This document shows, piece after piece, positions 1-9,800 of a DNA stretch of 64,000 bases. The DNA is from Caballeronia catudaia (lineage in GTDB: Bacteria > Pseudomonadota > Gammaproteobacteria > Burkholderiales > Burkholderiaceae): contig NZ_FCOF02000007.1 in assembly GCF_001544755.2 (NCBI RefSeq), forward strand, positions 186,001-250,000. Reading direction: 5' to 3'. The notes under the pieces are model-generated. The model was not told the origin of the DNA. It worked only from the letters and a program-made list of their open reading frames with translations, and did no database searches. The stretch's first letter is position 1; every line of letters starts with the position of its first letter. The position numbers and the translations under genes were made by a program.

Positions 1-789
1 CCGCGCCTCGGTGCTGATCTGCTTCAGCTTCGCGCCCTTCTGGCCGATGATCATCGCCTTGTGCATGTCACGATCGACGAGAATCGTCGCGAACACGCGG
101 CGCAGGCGACCTTCCGTCTCGAACTTGTCGATGAGCACCGTGCTCGTGTACGGCAGCTCGTCGCCGGTCCAGCGGAACACCTTCTCGCGCAGGATTTCGG
201 CTGCGAGGAAGCGCTCGCTGCGGTCGGTCAGATCGTCCTCGCCGTAGATCGGCTCGCCTTCCGGCAGATACGGCTTCACGACCGCCATCAGGCGTTTGAT
301 GTCGTCGGGATGCTTCGCCGACAGCGGCACGATCTCGCGAAAGTCGCGCAGTGCGGACATCTGCTGCATGAATGGAAACAGCGAATCCTTGTCGCCGACG
401 CGATCGAGCTTGTTCGCGATCAGAAGCGTGGGCGTGCCGGTCGGAATCAGGTCGAGCACTTTCTGATCGTCGGGGCCGAAGCGGCCGGCTTCGATCACGA
501 AGAGAATCGCATCGACGGATGTCAGCGTCGACGTCACCGCGCGGTTCAGCGAGCGGTTGAGCGCGCCGCTGTGGCGCGTCTGAAAACCGGGCGTGTCGAC
601 GAAGATGTACTGCGCGTCGTCGAACGTGTTGATGCCGGTGATGCGGTGGCGCGTCGTCTGCGCCTTGCGCGACGTGATGCTCACCTTCTGGCCGACGAGC
701 GCGTTCATCAGCGTCGACTTGCCGACGTTCGGGCGGCCGACGATCGCGACCATGCCGCAACGGAAACCAGAGGTAGTAGGAGCGTTCAT
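1..789 (-). CDS. era: GTPase Era, 3' end cut by window edge
   Basis: Ras-like GTPase that binds the 3' end of 16S rRNA and acts in 30S subunit maturation. The visible 263 codons contain the G1 loop (GRPNVGKS, about residues 18-25), the G3 motif DTPGF and the G4 motif NKLD. The start of the C-terminal KH domain is visible, with its GQKG loop, just before the window ends; the family is near 300 residues, so only some 35 are missing. The start chosen at 789 gives MNAPTTSGF, a normal N-terminus. It is the last visible gene of lepA-lepB-rnc-era; the conserved rnc-era pairing links dsRNA processing to 16S rRNA maturation. Recognition is secure. Confidence 0.96.
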   Translation of the reverse strand, partial: MNAPTTSGFRCGMVAIVGRPNVGKSTLMNALVGQKVSITSRKAQTTRHRITGINTFDDAQYIFVDTPGFQTRHSGALNRSLNRAVTSTLTSVDAILFVIEAGRFGPDDQKVLDLIPTGTPTLLIANKLDRVGDKDSLFPFMQQMSALRDFREIVPLSAKHPDDIKRLMAVVKPYLPEGEPIYGEDDLTDRSERFLAAEILREKVFRWTGDELPYTSTVLIDKFETEGRLRRVFATILVDRDMHKAMIIGQKGAKLKQISTEAR

Positions 790-848
790 AGATGTGTGCG
801 GCAAGAATTCGTTGGGGCGCGAATGCGCGATGGGCACGGCGGCGCGCG

Positions 849-1985
849 TCAGTGACCGGCGTCGGCAGCGCGCACGACGCGGCCCGCGGGCGCGTCCGGA
901 CCCGCGCCGTCGCGCGTCTCGGCGTCGGCCGCATGGTCGTCGTCACGGTCGGGGGAAGGCGCGGGCTTGTCCGTTTGGGCACTGCGCTCCGGCGCATGCG
1001 TGGTTTCACTCTTCGCCGCTTTCTCCGGCTTGTGTTCCGGCTTGTGGATCACGGCTCGCTCCGCTTTGTCGGCGGCTGCATACGCGCCCGCCGACGGCTC
1101 GACGTGCGTCGCCCGGATCACCGCGAGCGGCGCGGTGGCGGGCCGCTCCTGCGTGCTCTGCTGCGCGCCGTGCGGTCCATGATGACGCTCGCGCCGGTCG
1201 GGCGAGCGCAGATCGAGCGCGGCCTGAATGCCGGTGACGCCGGGCACCACTTCGAGCTGCGACAGCTTCGCCGCGCGCGCGCCTTTGCGCTTCGGTTTCA
1301 TGCCGAGCGTCGGCGCGGCGGCCACCACTTCGTCGAGCGCCTTCTTGGCGGCCGCCTGTTCGGCCGCGCGACGGCTCGCGCCTGAACCCGATACTTTCAC
1401 GTCGAGTTTCGGCACCGTGCATTCGACTTCGAATTGCTGATTGTGCGCGGCGCCGTGCGTCGCGATGACCGTGTAGGTCGGCAGCGCGATCTTGTGACCC
1501 TGGAGGTATTCCTGCAGGAGCGTCTTCGCATCCTTGCCGATGGTGCGCGGATCGATGTGATCCAGCACCGGCGTATAGAGGCGCTTGATGGCGGTGAACG
1601 CGGCGTCGAAGCCGCCGTCGAGGAAGATGGCGCCGAAGATGGCTTCGAGCGTGTCGGCGAGAATCGACGGGCGGCGGAAACCGCCGCTGCGCAGTTCGCC
1701 TTCGCCGAGACGCAGGTCTTCGGACACGTTCAGCGCCTGCGCAATCTCGTAAAGCGACTGCTGCTTGACCAGATTCGCGCGCACGCGCGACAGGTCGCCT
1801 TCGTCGAGTTTTCCGAATCGTTGGAACAAAAGCGCGGCCACCACGCAATTTAGAACGGAATCGCCGAGAAATTCGAGCCGTTCATTGTGCGTGGCGCTGT
1901 GACTGCGGTGGGTCATCGCCTGGCGCAGCAATTCCGCATTGCGAAATTCGTACCGCAGCCGGCTTTCCAACGGAGAAGATGGCAT
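849..1985 (-). CDS. rnc: Ribonuclease III with long C-terminal extension
   Basis: Double-strand-specific endoribonuclease that processes the rRNA precursor and some mRNAs. The catalytic domain is intact: signature [10 protein letters not shown] (E38, D42) and the second acidic pair in [11 protein letters not shown] (D111, E114). A dsRNA-binding domain follows at roughly 155-222. At 378 residues it is about 150 longer than E. coli RNase III (226). The extra part is rich in Pro, Ala, Lys, Glu and Asp and probably disordered; such tails are usual in Burkholderia enzymes. It lies 59 nt before era. A -10-like TATACT sits immediately upstream of the ATG, so a nearly leaderless message is possible but unproven. 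Confidence 0.95.
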   Translation of the reverse strand: MPSSPLESRLRYEFRNAELLRQAMTHRSHSATHNERLEFLGDSVLNCVVAALLFQRFGKLDEGDLSRVRANLVKQQSLYEIAQALNVSEDLRLGEGELRSGGFRRPSILADTLEAIFGAIFLDGGFDAAFTAIKRLYTPVLDHIDPRTIGKDAKTLLQEYLQGHKIALPTYTVIATHGAAHNQQFEVECTVPKLDVKVSGSGASRRAAEQAAAKKALDEVVAAAPTLGMKPKRKGARAAKLSQLEVVPGVTGIQAALDLRSPDRRERHHGPHGAQQSTQERPATAPLAVIRATHVEPSAGAYAAADKAERAVIHKPEHKPEKAAKSETTHAPERSAQTDKPAPSPDRDDDHAADAETRDGAGPDAPAGRVVRAADAGH

Positions 1986-2010
1986 GGAGAGAGTATAACG
2001 CGGGCGCGAA

Positions 2011-2026
2011 GGCGGACGATTCCGCC
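2011..2026 (-). promoter_or_regulatory. Inverted repeat just upstream of rnc
   Basis: Six-base perfect stem GGCGGA/TCCGCC with a four-base loop, ending 26 nt before the rnc start codon in the 177-nt lepB-rnc gap. In E. coli, RNase III cleaves a stem-loop in its own leader; whether this short stem does the same job, or is a pause or weak terminator, cannot be told. No U-run follows it. The remainder of the gap shows no credible ORF. Confidence 0.35.
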
Positions 2027-2162
2027 GGTCGGCGCCGGAAAACGCGTGCCGAGACGGTGTTAGCCGCGCTTCTTCACGCCGTTTCGAAGCTTGTGTCGAT
2101 CAGGAAGATGGCCGGCTGCTTTGCTTCAGGCGAGCCGGCGATGTATGTGTCGCTCTAGGATG

Positions 2163-3059
2163 TCACTCGAACCCGCCGATGCGCTTCAGATTGCTGAAGT
2201 TCATCCAGATGAAGAACGCGCGTCCGACAATGTTCTTGTCCGGCACGAAGCCCCAGTAGCGGCTGTCCGCGCTGTTATCGCGGTTGTCGCCCATCATGAA
2301 GTAGTTGCCCGGCGGGACCTTGCACGTGACGCCGCGCGCGTTGTAGTTGCAGTTGTCGCGGAACGGAAAGTCGTCCGCGCCGACGATGAACGGCGGCACC
2401 TGAGGATTGTTCAGGATGCGGTTCTTGCGGCCATCGAGGTCTTCCTCGAACTGCTTCGCGTAACCGATGCGCTCGTCATCGAAATAGTCGGGCAGCGCGG
2501 TTTCGGGCACCGGCTTGCCGTTGATCGTGAGCTTCTTGTCTTCGTACGCGACCGTGTCGCCCGGCAGGCCGATCACGCGCTTGATGTAGTCGACCGATTC
2601 GTCCTTGGGATAGCGGAACACCACGACGTCACCGCGCGTGAGCGGGCTGCCGTTCGTCAGCTTGGTGTTGGTGATCGGCAGGCGCAGGCCGTACTCGTAC
2701 TTGTTGACCAGGATGAAGTCGCCGACGAGCAGCGTCGGGACCATCGAGCCGGACGGAATCTTGAACGGCTCGATGATGAACGAACGCACCACGAACACCG
2801 CGAGAATCACCGGAAAGAAGCTCGCCGTGTATTCGAGCCACCACGGCTGGCGCAGCTTGTCGTCGCGCAGGCGGGCGCGCGTCTGGTTGGCGTTTTCATC
2901 GGCGAAACGCTCGCCCACGCGCTCCTGCTGGCGGTCGAACTCAGCCACCGCGGCCTCCGCGGCGCGGCGCCGTTGCGGCAGAAACACCAGCTTGTCGAGC
3001 ACCCAGGCAATACCCGTCAAGACGACGAGAATCAAAAGAATCAGTGCGAAATTCATCAA
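2163..3059 (-). CDS. lepB: Signal peptidase I
   Basis: Membrane-bound serine protease that removes signal peptides from secreted proteins on the periplasmic side of the inner membrane. Two N-terminal membrane segments are visible (about residues 4-27 and 81-95). The catalytic Ser is S105 in IPSGSM and the general-base Lys is K160 in YIKRVIGLPGD; the C-terminal box GDNRDNSADSR is present. Length 298 is normal for beta-proteobacteria. It lies 63 nt downstream of lepA, the classic lepA-lepB pair, and upstream of rnc. Confidence 0.97.
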   Translation of the reverse strand: MMNFALILLILVVLTGIAWVLDKLVFLPQRRRAAEAAVAEFDRQQERVGERFADENANQTRARLRDDKLRQPWWLEYTASFFPVILAVFVVRSFIIEPFKIPSGSMVPTLLVGDFILVNKYEYGLRLPITNTKLTNGSPLTRGDVVVFRYPKDESVDYIKRVIGLPGDTVAYEDKKLTINGKPVPETALPDYFDDERIGYAKQFEEDLDGRKNRILNNPQVPPFIVGADDFPFRDNCNYNARGVTCKVPPGNYFMMGDNRDNSADSRYWGFVPDKNIVGRAFFIWMNFSNLKRIGGFE

Positions 3060-3122
3060 TCGCTTCCAGTTGTTATCGTTGTTTGCCTCACGGCAGGCGC
3101 CGCGCGTGGAACGACGCGAACG

Positions 3123-4913
3123 TCACTCGTCCACGCGCAGGATCGCCAGGAAAGCCTCTTGCGGGATTTCGACCGAACCGACCTGCTTCATGCGCTTCTT
3201 GCCGGCTTTCTGCTTCTCGAGCAGCTTCTTCTTGCGCGAGATATCGCCGCCGTAGCACTTGGCGAGCACGTTCTTGCGCAATGCCTTGATGTTCTCGCGC
3301 GCGATGATGTTCGAACCGATGGTCGCCTGGATTGCCACGTCGTACATCTGGCGCGGAATCAGCTCGCGCATCTTCGACGCCACTTCGCGGCCGCGATGCT
3401 GGCTCTGCGAACGGTGCACGATGACCGACAGCGCATCGACCTTGTCGCCGTTGATGAGCATATCCACCTTGACCACGTCGGCCGCGCGGTATTCCTTGAA
3501 CTCGTAGTCCATCGACGCATAGCCGCGCGACGTCGACTTCAGGCGATCGAAGAAGTCGAGCACGATTTCCGCCATCGGGATTTCGTAGGTGAGCTGCACC
3601 TGACGGCCGTGGTACTGCATGTTGATCTGCGTGCCGCGCTTGTTCGTGCACAGCGTGATGACCGAGCCGACGTACTCCTGCGGCATGTAGAGGTTCACCG
3701 TGACGATCGGCTCGCGCACTTCCTCGATCTTCGGCGGCTCCGGCATCTTCGCCGGGTTCTCGACGGAGATGGTCGTGCCGTCGCGCTGCTGGACTTCATA
3801 GATCACCGTCGGCGCGGTGGTGATGAGGTCCATGTCGAATTCGCGTTCGAGCCGTTCCTGCACGATTTCCATGTGCAAAAGGCCGAGGAAGCCGCAGCGG
3901 AAACCGAAGCCGAGCGCCTGCGAGACTTCCGGCTCGTATTGCAGCGAGGCATCGTTGAGCCGCAGTTTTTCGAGCGATTCGCGCAGCGCGTCGTACTGGT
4001 TCGCTTCGACCGGATACAGACCCGCGAACACCTGCGGCTTCACTTCCTTGAAGCCCGGCAGCGGCTCGGTGGCGGGACGGTTCGCGATGGTGACGGTGTC
4101 GCCCACCTTCGCGGCCGTCAGCTCCTTGATGCCCGCGATCACGAAGCCCACCTGCCCCGCCGACAGTTGCGGCAAGCTGGTCGACTTGGGCGCGAACACG
4201 CCCAGATTCTCGACCGGGTATTGCGCGTCGGTCGCCATCATCTTGATCTTGTCTTTCGGCTTCAAGGTGCCGTTGACGATGCGCATCAGCATGACGACGC
4301 CGACGTAATTGTCGAACCACGAGTCGATGATGAGCGCCTGCAGCGGCGCGTCCGGATCGCCCTTCGGCGGCGGCACTTTCGCGATCAGCGATTCGAGCAC
4401 GTCTTCCACGCCCAGGCCGGTTTTCGCGCTGCAATGCACGGCGTCGGTCGCGTCGATGCCGATCACGTCCTCGATCTCGGCGATCGCATTCTCGGGATTC
4501 GCCGCCGGCAGATCGATCTTGTTCAGCACCGGCACGACTTCGACGCCCAGTTCGATCGCCGTGTAGCAGTTCGCGACCGTCTGCGCCTCGACGCCCTGCG
4601 ACGCATCGACGACGAGCAGCGCGCCTTCGCACGCGGACAGCGAACGGCTGACTTCGTAGGAGAAGTCGACGTGCCCCGGCGTATCGATCAGGTTGAGATT
4701 GTAGACCTGGCCGTCGCGCGCCTTGTAGGACAGCGCCGCGGTCTGCGCCTTGATCGTGATGCCGCGCTCGCGCTCGAGGTCCATCGAATCGAGCACCTGC
4801 GCTTCCATCTCACGATCGGACAAGCCGCCGCACAGCTGGATGATGCGGTCGGCCAGCGTGGATTTGCCGTGGTCGATGTGCGCGATGATCGAAAAGTTGC
4901 GAATATGATTCAT
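3123..4913 (-). CDS. lepA: Elongation factor 4 (back-translocase LepA)
   Basis: Ribosome-bound GTPase related to EF-G that acts on stalled or mistranslocated ribosomes and aids subunit biogenesis. The N-terminus carries the G1 motif AHIDHGKST (residues 11-19), then [11 protein letters not shown] (G2), DTPGHVDF (G3) and NKIDLP (G4). The LepA-specific C-terminal domain, with [10 protein letters not shown] and a basic [17 protein letters not shown] segment, is intact. Length 596 is typical. An ATTTTA complement (TAAAAT -10-like) at 4990-4995 could be its own promoter, with a leader of about 70 nt; no good -35 accompanies it. Confidence 0.98.
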   Translation of the reverse strand: MNHIRNFSIIAHIDHGKSTLADRIIQLCGGLSDREMEAQVLDSMDLERERGITIKAQTAALSYKARDGQVYNLNLIDTPGHVDFSYEVSRSLSACEGALLVVDASQGVEAQTVANCYTAIELGVEVVPVLNKIDLPAANPENAIAEIEDVIGIDATDAVHCSAKTGLGVEDVLESLIAKVPPPKGDPDAPLQALIIDSWFDNYVGVVMLMRIVNGTLKPKDKIKMMATDAQYPVENLGVFAPKSTSLPQLSAGQVGFVIAGIKELTAAKVGDTVTIANRPATEPLPGFKEVKPQVFAGLYPVEANQYDALRESLEKLRLNDASLQYEPEVSQALGFGFRCGFLGLLHMEIVQERLEREFDMDLITTAPTVIYEVQQRDGTTISVENPAKMPEPPKIEEVREPIVTVNLYMPQEYVGSVITLCTNKRGTQINMQYHGRQVQLTYEIPMAEIVLDFFDRLKSTSRGYASMDYEFKEYRAADVVKVDMLINGDKVDALSVIVHRSQSQHRGREVASKMRELIPRQMYDVAIQATIGSNIIARENIKALRKNVLAKCYGGDISRKKKLLEKQKAGKKRMKQVGSVEIPQEAFLAILRVDE

Positions 4914-5038
4914 TCAGTGCCGATCAAGCGAAAAAGGCGCGCCCTCACCAACGCGGAGCACGCCTTGAAAATTTGGGGAAAACTTCTGCATTTTAGCCGA
5001 AAACGGGCTTGCCCCGGCGGAATTCGGCTCAGGCCGAT

Positions 5039-5308
5039 TCACGACGCACGCGCACGGCGCTGGCTCAGCGCCGCATGCACCGCGTCGACATCGAGGCGGT
5101 ACTGACACAACTCGACGCCATCGAGCGCGAGCACGGGCACGCGTTCGTCATAGCGCGCCTCCAGCAGCGGATCTTCGTCGATATCGATCCATTCGACGCC
5201 CAGGCCATGCCGAGCGGCGATCGGTTCCAGCTCCGCGCGCATGTCCTCGCACAGATGACACCAGGCGCGCCCGTACAGAGTGAAAGTCGCGCCCGGCTTC
5301 GACGTCAT
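5039..5308 (-). CDS. Glutaredoxin-family (DUF836-like) thioredoxin-fold protein
   Basis: An 89-residue single-domain thioredoxin-fold protein. The redox motif is C17-H-L-C20 after the first strand (TFTLYGRAWCHLC), followed by VEWIDIDEDP, and the cis-Pro strand is VPVLALDG, all as in glutaredoxin-like proteins. It starts 5 nt after the mucD stop, so the two are probably cotranscribed and coupled. That position between a periplasmic stress protease and lepA is conserved in Burkholderiaceae. A cytoplasmic thiol-disulfide role is inferred; partner and substrate are unknown. Confidence 0.85.
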   Translation of the reverse strand: MTSKPGATFTLYGRAWCHLCEDMRAELEPIAARHGLGVEWIDIDEDPLLEARYDERVPVLALDGVELCQYRLDVDAVHAALSQRRARAS

Positions 5309-5313
5309 CGCAC

Positions 5314-6831
5314 TTACTTCTGCGGCGGCAAGCGCGGGCGCAGCGGCACGAACTGCGTGTTGTCGCCACGGCGCACGAGCACCGCGACCATCTTGCTGGC
5401 GTCCAGCCCTTGTGCGACTTCCTGGAACTGCTTCGCGCTCGTGATATCCGTATCGCCGAGGCGCATGATGATGTCGCCCTTCTGGAATCCCGCGCGCGCC
5501 GCCGGCCCTTCCACGGCATCGACCTGAACGCCGCTCGACAGCTTGAGCGCCTTCTTCTGGTCCGCCGGAATGTCGCTCACCGCGAGGCCGAGCGAATTGC
5601 TCGCGCGCTCCTTCGACTGCGGCGCCTTCTTCTGCTCGGTCTTCGCGACCTTGTCCGGCTGCATCTCGGTGACCGTGATCGGCAGGTCGCGCGTCTGCCC
5701 CTTGCGCCAGATCGTGAGCGTGGTCCTCGTGCCTGGCTTGGTGTCGCCGACCATGCGCGGCAGATCCGTCGCGGTATCGACGTTCACGCCGTTGAACTTC
5801 GTGATGATGTCGCCCGGCTGTACGCCCGCCTTGTCGGCAGGGCCGTTCGGCTCGACGCTCGACACAAGCGCGCCTTGCGCCTTCGGCAGCCCGAGCGAAT
5901 CCGCGACGTCTTTCGTGACCTCGCCGATCGCCACCGCGATGCGCCCGCGCACGACCTTGCCCGACGTCTTCAGTTGATCCGCGACGCGCATCGCTTCATC
6001 GATCGGAATCGCGAACGAGATGCCCATGAAGCCGCCCGTGCGACTGTAGATCTGCGAGTTGATGCCGATCACCTCGCCCGCCATGTTGATGAGCGGACCG
6101 CCCGAGTTGCCGGGATTCACGGCGACATCGGTCTGGATGAAAGGCAGGTAATCGCCCGTGTCGCGCCCCTTCGCGCTGACGATGCCCGCGGTCACCGTAT
6201 TGTCGAGGCCGAACGGCGAACCGATGGCGAGCACCCACTCGCCGACGCGCACCTTGTTCGAATCGCCGATGGTGATGGCCGGCAGATTCGTCGCGCTGAT
6301 CTTCACGACGGCCACGTCCGTGCGCTCGTCCACGCCGACGAGCCGCGCCTTGAACTCGCGCTTGTCGGTGAGCGTGACGTAGATCGTGTCCGCGTCGTCG
6401 ACGACGTGCGCGTTGGTCATCACGTAGCCGTCCGTCGACAGAATGAAGCCCGAGCCGACGCCGCTGCTTTGTTCCGAATTGTCCTGGTTGTCGTCAGGCG
6501 CGTTGCGGCTGCCGCCTTTGCCCTGATCGCCCTGGCTTCCGCCGCCACCGCCGCGCGGCGGCTGGCCCGGCATCGGAATGCCGAAGAAGCGTCGGAAGAA
6601 CTCGGACATATCGCCCTCGTCCAGGCCGGGCGGCAGTCCGCGCAATTCGCTGCCGGAACCGACGCGCGAGGTCGTGCGAATGTTCACGACCGAGGGCCCC
6701 ACTTTATCGACGAGCGTCGTGAAGTCCGGCAAGTTCACCGTGGGCGCCGCTGACGCAGATTGCGATACGAACGGCAGGCACACGGCGAGCGCCGCGGCCG
6801 CGATGAACTTGCGCAGCGAGAAGTTGCTCAT
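5314..6831 (-). CDS. mucD: Periplasmic serine protease MucD/DegP family
   Basis: HtrA-type periplasmic protease and chaperone that clears misfolded envelope proteins. Signal peptide about 1-29, cutting near SASA-AP. Trypsin-like domain with triad H142 (TNAHVV), D172 (RTDVAVV) and S243 (GNSGGPL). Two PDZ domains follow (about 300-385 and 420-500), each with a GDII-type strand. The Gly-rich loop near residues 93-115 is the variable region seen in MucD. Length 505 fits. It follows rpoE, rseA and rseB, giving the algU-mucA-mucB-mucD order, so it is expected to belong to the sigma E regulon. Confidence 0.96.
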   Translation of the reverse strand: MSNFSLRKFIAAAALAVCLPFVSQSASAAPTVNLPDFTTLVDKVGPSVVNIRTTSRVGSGSELRGLPPGLDEGDMSEFFRRFFGIPMPGQPPRGGGGGSQGDQGKGGSRNAPDDNQDNSEQSSGVGSGFILSTDGYVMTNAHVVDDADTIYVTLTDKREFKARLVGVDERTDVAVVKISATNLPAITIGDSNKVRVGEWVLAIGSPFGLDNTVTAGIVSAKGRDTGDYLPFIQTDVAVNPGNSGGPLINMAGEVIGINSQIYSRTGGFMGISFAIPIDEAMRVADQLKTSGKVVRGRIAVAIGEVTKDVADSLGLPKAQGALVSSVEPNGPADKAGVQPGDIITKFNGVNVDTATDLPRMVGDTKPGTRTTLTIWRKGQTRDLPITVTEMQPDKVAKTEQKKAPQSKERASNSLGLAVSDIPADQKKALKLSSGVQVDAVEGPAARAGFQKGDIIMRLGDTDITSAKQFQEVAQGLDASKMVAVLVRRGDNTQFVPLRPRLPPQK

Positions 6832-6852
6832 AGGTTGGGGCCGGGAACGGGA

Positions 6853-7899
6853 TTACTTGGAAGGCTTGTATTCTATGGTAGAAGCAAATTGCTGCAATGT
6901 GGCTTGCGGCACTTCACCCAGCAAGGTGATCCAGAAATCCCCGCGGCGCTTCACCAGCACATGCGTGGCGCCGCTGTTGCCCGCGCCTTCCTTGCGCGTA
7001 TTTTTCTCCACCGGCTCGACGAAGACGGAGATCGTGGCGAGACCGTCCGAGAACACGGCCTGATCGACCGGGATCGGCGGTTGGCCTTGCTTGCTCGACG
7101 CCATCGGGCGGCGCAGCTCGCGGATCTTGCGAAAGCCCGCGATATTGGGCGTCAGTTGCCAGCCCTGTCCTTCCATGTCCACTGGCTGCACCGGCGGCCG
7201 CACGATGGTCCATCCCGACGTGCTGCGGATACCGTTCGCAATGGGCGCCTTGTCGACCGGCCCACCGATGCGCACCTGCGAGAACGACAACTGCTCGAGC
7301 ACCTGACCGTCCGGATCGAGCGTCTGCGCGCGCAGCAGCAACCCGGTTTTGGCGTCGGCCCAGAGCTTGTAGGCGAAACGATAAGAATCTTTGGGGTCGA
7401 GCTCGATTACCTGGCTGTCCACGCCCGCGACGCGGTCGTTGCCCAGCAGCTTCGGCTCGTAGTTGGACAACACCTGATCGCCGCTCGTCGCGAGCAATGC
7501 CGGAAACGAATCCCGGTTTTGCCGATGCTCGACCACGAGCAAATGCCGTTCGGGGACGAATGTGAACATGTCGTCGTCGTGGCGCAGCATCTTGCGGGGC
7601 GCGCCGTCGAGACTTTCGAGCGATTCGTATTCGCCGTCGCCGCGCGTGGCGACATGCGTAATGCGCGACGACTGAACCGTCGCGCCGCGCTGATAGACGA
7701 AGGTGCCTTCGTAATTTTGCTGCTGGGCCGCTTCGTGAATGCGGTTGAGCAGGCTTGCGGCAGTCTTGCGGACAGCGGCGGGATCGTCTCCCTGAGCGAA
7801 CGCGCTCGATACCGCCGTCAACAACGCGGCTGCGCAGAGCATCAATGCCGGCAGCCGCCCCCAATAGTTCGTTTTATTCAACCGCACACTCGGCATCAA
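6853..7899 (-). CDS. rseB: Sigma-E regulatory protein RseB/MucB
   Basis: Periplasmic negative regulator that binds the periplasmic part of RseA and protects it from cleavage; it senses lipoproteins or envelope stress. A signal peptide is visible (hydrophobic segment about 17-35, cut near AFA-QG). The MucB_RseB N-terminal domain begins with the family signature LLNRIHEAAQQQNYEGTF. Length 348 is normal. It begins one base after the rseA stop region, so the pair is tightly coupled, and mucD follows 21 nt downstream. Confidence 0.93.
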   Translation of the reverse strand: MMPSVRLNKTNYWGRLPALMLCAAALLTAVSSAFAQGDDPAAVRKTAASLLNRIHEAAQQQNYEGTFVYQRGATVQSSRITHVATRGDGEYESLESLDGAPRKMLRHDDDMFTFVPERHLLVVEHRQNRDSFPALLATSGDQVLSNYEPKLLGNDRVAGVDSQVIELDPKDSYRFAYKLWADAKTGLLLRAQTLDPDGQVLEQLSFSQVRIGGPVDKAPIANGIRSTSGWTIVRPPVQPVDMEGQGWQLTPNIAGFRKIRELRRPMASSKQGQPPIPVDQAVFSDGLATISVFVEPVEKNTRKEGAGNSGATHVLVKRRGDFWITLLGEVPQATLQQFASTIEYKPSK

Positions 7900-7900
7900 A

Positions 7901-8551
7901 TTATTGACCTTGCGATGTAGCCGCGGCGCGAATCAAGGGCATGGAACCGGGCATCACAGGCTGTTGAGAGAACTGCTGATGCGCTTCGAGGTACTGGTCG
8001 AGACTGGCGTCGCGGATGATGTTCGCCTCGACGATCGGCGCGCGCGTAGTCGCAGCCGGCACGGACGCCATCGCGACGCGCTGCATCGAATCCGCCGCCG
8101 GTGCAACGCTCGCCACCTGCGCGCCGGAACGGCTGTCCACGCCTTGCAGTTGCGGCACGACGATCCACGTCAGCGTCGCGGCGGCCGCAGCCACCGCGAA
8201 GGCCGGCATCACGCGACGGCGCAGCATGCCGCCACGCGGTTTCGACGCCGCTGCGGGCAGCGCCGCCGGCGCGAGGACATGCGCTTCGGCTTCGAAACGT
8301 TCGGAGAATGCGGCCATGAATGCGCTGCTGCGCGCCGGGCTGACCGCGAGATCGTCGGAGCGCAGGGCGTCGCCGATCAGATGATATTGCGACCACGCCG
8401 CGCGTTCGTCGCTTTTCAGTTCGGCGAGAAACTGGCTGATGCTGCCAATCTCGTCGAGCGATTCACCGTCGACGAACGCCGACATGCGTTCGCTGCGCGA
8501 ACCCGCCTGTGTTTGATTTTGCATCGAGACCGACCCCATGATGCGCCCCAT
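7901..8551 (-). CDS. rseA: Anti-sigma-E factor RseA/MucA
   Basis: Inner-membrane anti-sigma factor: a cytoplasmic N-terminal domain holds sigma E, and regulated proteolysis frees it. The domain is recognisable from MSAFVDGES and the SQYHLIGDALR helix; one membrane segment (VMPAFAVAAAAATLTWIVV) separates it from a periplasmic tail of about 100 residues. I chose the ATG at 8551 because GGGGTGGGG precedes it at good spacing; in-frame ATGs at 8539 and 8524 are alternatives. The frame stays open upstream into rpoE, but that extension (WVSWCHYG and similar) is not family-like. Confidence 0.9.
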   Translation of the reverse strand: MGRIMGSVSMQNQTQAGSRSERMSAFVDGESLDEIGSISQFLAELKSDERAAWSQYHLIGDALRSDDLAVSPARSSAFMAAFSERFEAEAHVLAPAALPAAASKPRGGMLRRRVMPAFAVAAAAATLTWIVVPQLQGVDSRSGAQVASVAPAADSMQRVAMASVPAATTRAPIVEANIIRDASLDQYLEAHQQFSQQPVMPGSMPLIRAAATSQGQ

Positions 8552-8618
8552 CTTTGACCCCACCCCGTAGTGACACCAACTAACCCAGATATCGCGTCCC
8601 TGCCCCGTGGATTGCCGC

Positions 8619-9218
8619 CTACCAGCGCTTACCCTCGGGAGTGTCCAACAACGGACGCAATTTTGCCGCAATGGCTTCGCGAGCACGGAAAATTCTCGAT
8701 CTGACGGTGCCGATAGGGCAATTCATCATTTCGGCGATTTCTTCGTAGCTCAGTCCTTCAATTTCCCGGAGCGTGATGGCGGTGCGCAGTTCCTCCGGCA
8801 GCAACGCCATCGCGGCGTTGACCGTCTGAGCGATCTGCTTGCTCATCAACATCGACTCGGGCGTGTTGATATCCCTTAGTTGGTCCGCGTCTGAGAAAGT
8901 TTCCGCTTCTTCAGCATCGGCTTCGGTAGAAGTGGGAGCGCGGCGGCCCTGGGTCGCAAGGTAATTCTTTGCGGTGTTGACCGCAATCCGGTACAGCCAT
9001 GTATAGAACGCCGATTCGCCGCGAAACTGGGGCAGCGCGCGGTAGGCCTTGATGAAGGCGTCCTGGGCGACGTCCTCGACCTCGGCGGGGTCGCGCACGA
9101 GGCGCGAGATCAGTCGAATGATCTTGCGGTGGTATTTGGCGACCAGCAGTTCGAACGCGGCCTTGTCACCCTTCTGGACACGTTCGACCAGCAATTGGTC
9201 GATTTCTTTTTCACTCAC
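8619..9218 (-). CDS. rpoE: RNA polymerase sigma factor RpoE (AlgU)
   Basis: Group 4 (ECF) sigma factor for envelope stress. Region 2 is intact, from DKAAFELLVAKYHRKI through EDVAQDAFIKAYRALPQF; region 4 has LPEELRTAITLREIEGLSYEEIA and the recognition helix near IGTVRSRIFRARE. Length 199 is standard. It heads the rpoE-rseA-rseB-mucD group. A TACAAT -10-like element (complement at 9260-9265) lies upstream with a TTGCCT (9281-9286), but the spacer is only 15 nt. No sigma-E-type GAACTT/TCTGA pair was found in the 96-nt gap. Confidence 0.97.
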   Translation of the reverse strand: MSEKEIDQLLVERVQKGDKAAFELLVAKYHRKIIRLISRLVRDPAEVEDVAQDAFIKAYRALPQFRGESAFYTWLYRIAVNTAKNYLATQGRRAPTSTEADAEEAETFSDADQLRDINTPESMLMSKQIAQTVNAAMALLPEELRTAITLREIEGLSYEEIAEMMNCPIGTVRSRIFRAREAIAAKLRPLLDTPEGKRW

Positions 9219-9314
9219 CTGGGAAATCCGATTAGCTTGGGGAAGTTGGGCGGACGGCTATTGTAGCGTCACCGCCTGTAAGGCAACCGGAACGCTCATG
9301 CGCCGTTACAGTCG

Positions 9315-9770
9315 TTACAGGTGGGAAGCGGCGGCGCGGCGCGCCTGAACGGCAAGCTGGCGGAAGGTGCCGGCGTCGACGGAATCGGCCGGCACGAGCA
9401 GCGTTTCGCGGCGACCGCGCACGCCGCAAAGCGTCAGCGCGAGCAGTCGGTTGCTCCATTGCGCGCATCCCGCGATCTGCATGTGGCGCGTTTCGCGGTC
9501 GCGGGCCTGGAGCGTGAGGCCGTCCGGATGCAGGCCGATGGCAACCGGTTGCGCCCGCATCCATCGATACGACGCGAGTCCGAGCGCCGCAAACGTCACC
9601 GCGCAAGCCACGGCCGCGTGTCCGGCGTGTTCCGTGTGCGCGAAAACGCACTGGAATACCGAGGCGCTCGCCACGCCCACGAATCCGAGCATCGCGCTCG
9701 TCAGAAAACGCGACGGCCGCATCGCGACGTTTCCATCGCCATGCGGCCGGTCTACGAACGCGCTCGCCAT
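9315..9770 (-). CDS. YgfX-like small inner-membrane protein
   Basis: A 151-residue protein with two adjacent hydrophobic segments (about 24-45 and 52-68), then a soluble tail. The tail ends LLVPADSVDAGTFRQLAVQAR, which resembles the DSLDAExFRxLRV ending of YgfX/CptA proteins; those sit in the membrane and in E. coli affect cytoskeletal proteins or partner an SdhE-like antitoxin. No sdhE-like gene is next to it. It lies between fabF (30 nt upstream) and rpoE (96 nt downstream). The family assignment is a motif judgement; the function here is unknown. Confidence 0.7.
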   Translation of the reverse strand: MASAFVDRPHGDGNVAMRPSRFLTSAMLGFVGVASASVFQCVFAHTEHAGHAAVACAVTFAALGLASYRWMRAQPVAIGLHPDGLTLQARDRETRHMQIAGCAQWSNRLLALTLCGVRGRRETLLVPADSVDAGTFRQLAVQARRAAASHL

Positions 9771-9800
9771 TTCGACCCCGATCCGACGAGCGCGCCGCGT

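Noticed and set aside
1239..1985. Possible mobile or horizontally acquired segment at the RNase III tail
   Set aside because: Codon use and GC match the surroundings; low complexity is typical of Burkholderia rnc.
2091..5105. A 1004-codon open frame on the plus strand opposite lepB and lepA
   Set aside because: It mirrors the third-position GC of the real minus-strand genes, is unusually rich in Arg, His and Val, and has no family motif; lepB, lepA and their active sites are clear on the other strand.
9260..9286. TTGCCT/TACAAT as rpoE promoter
   Set aside because: Spacer is only 15 nt, and a sigma-E autoregulated promoter was expected but not found; mentioned with the gene but not listed as a feature.
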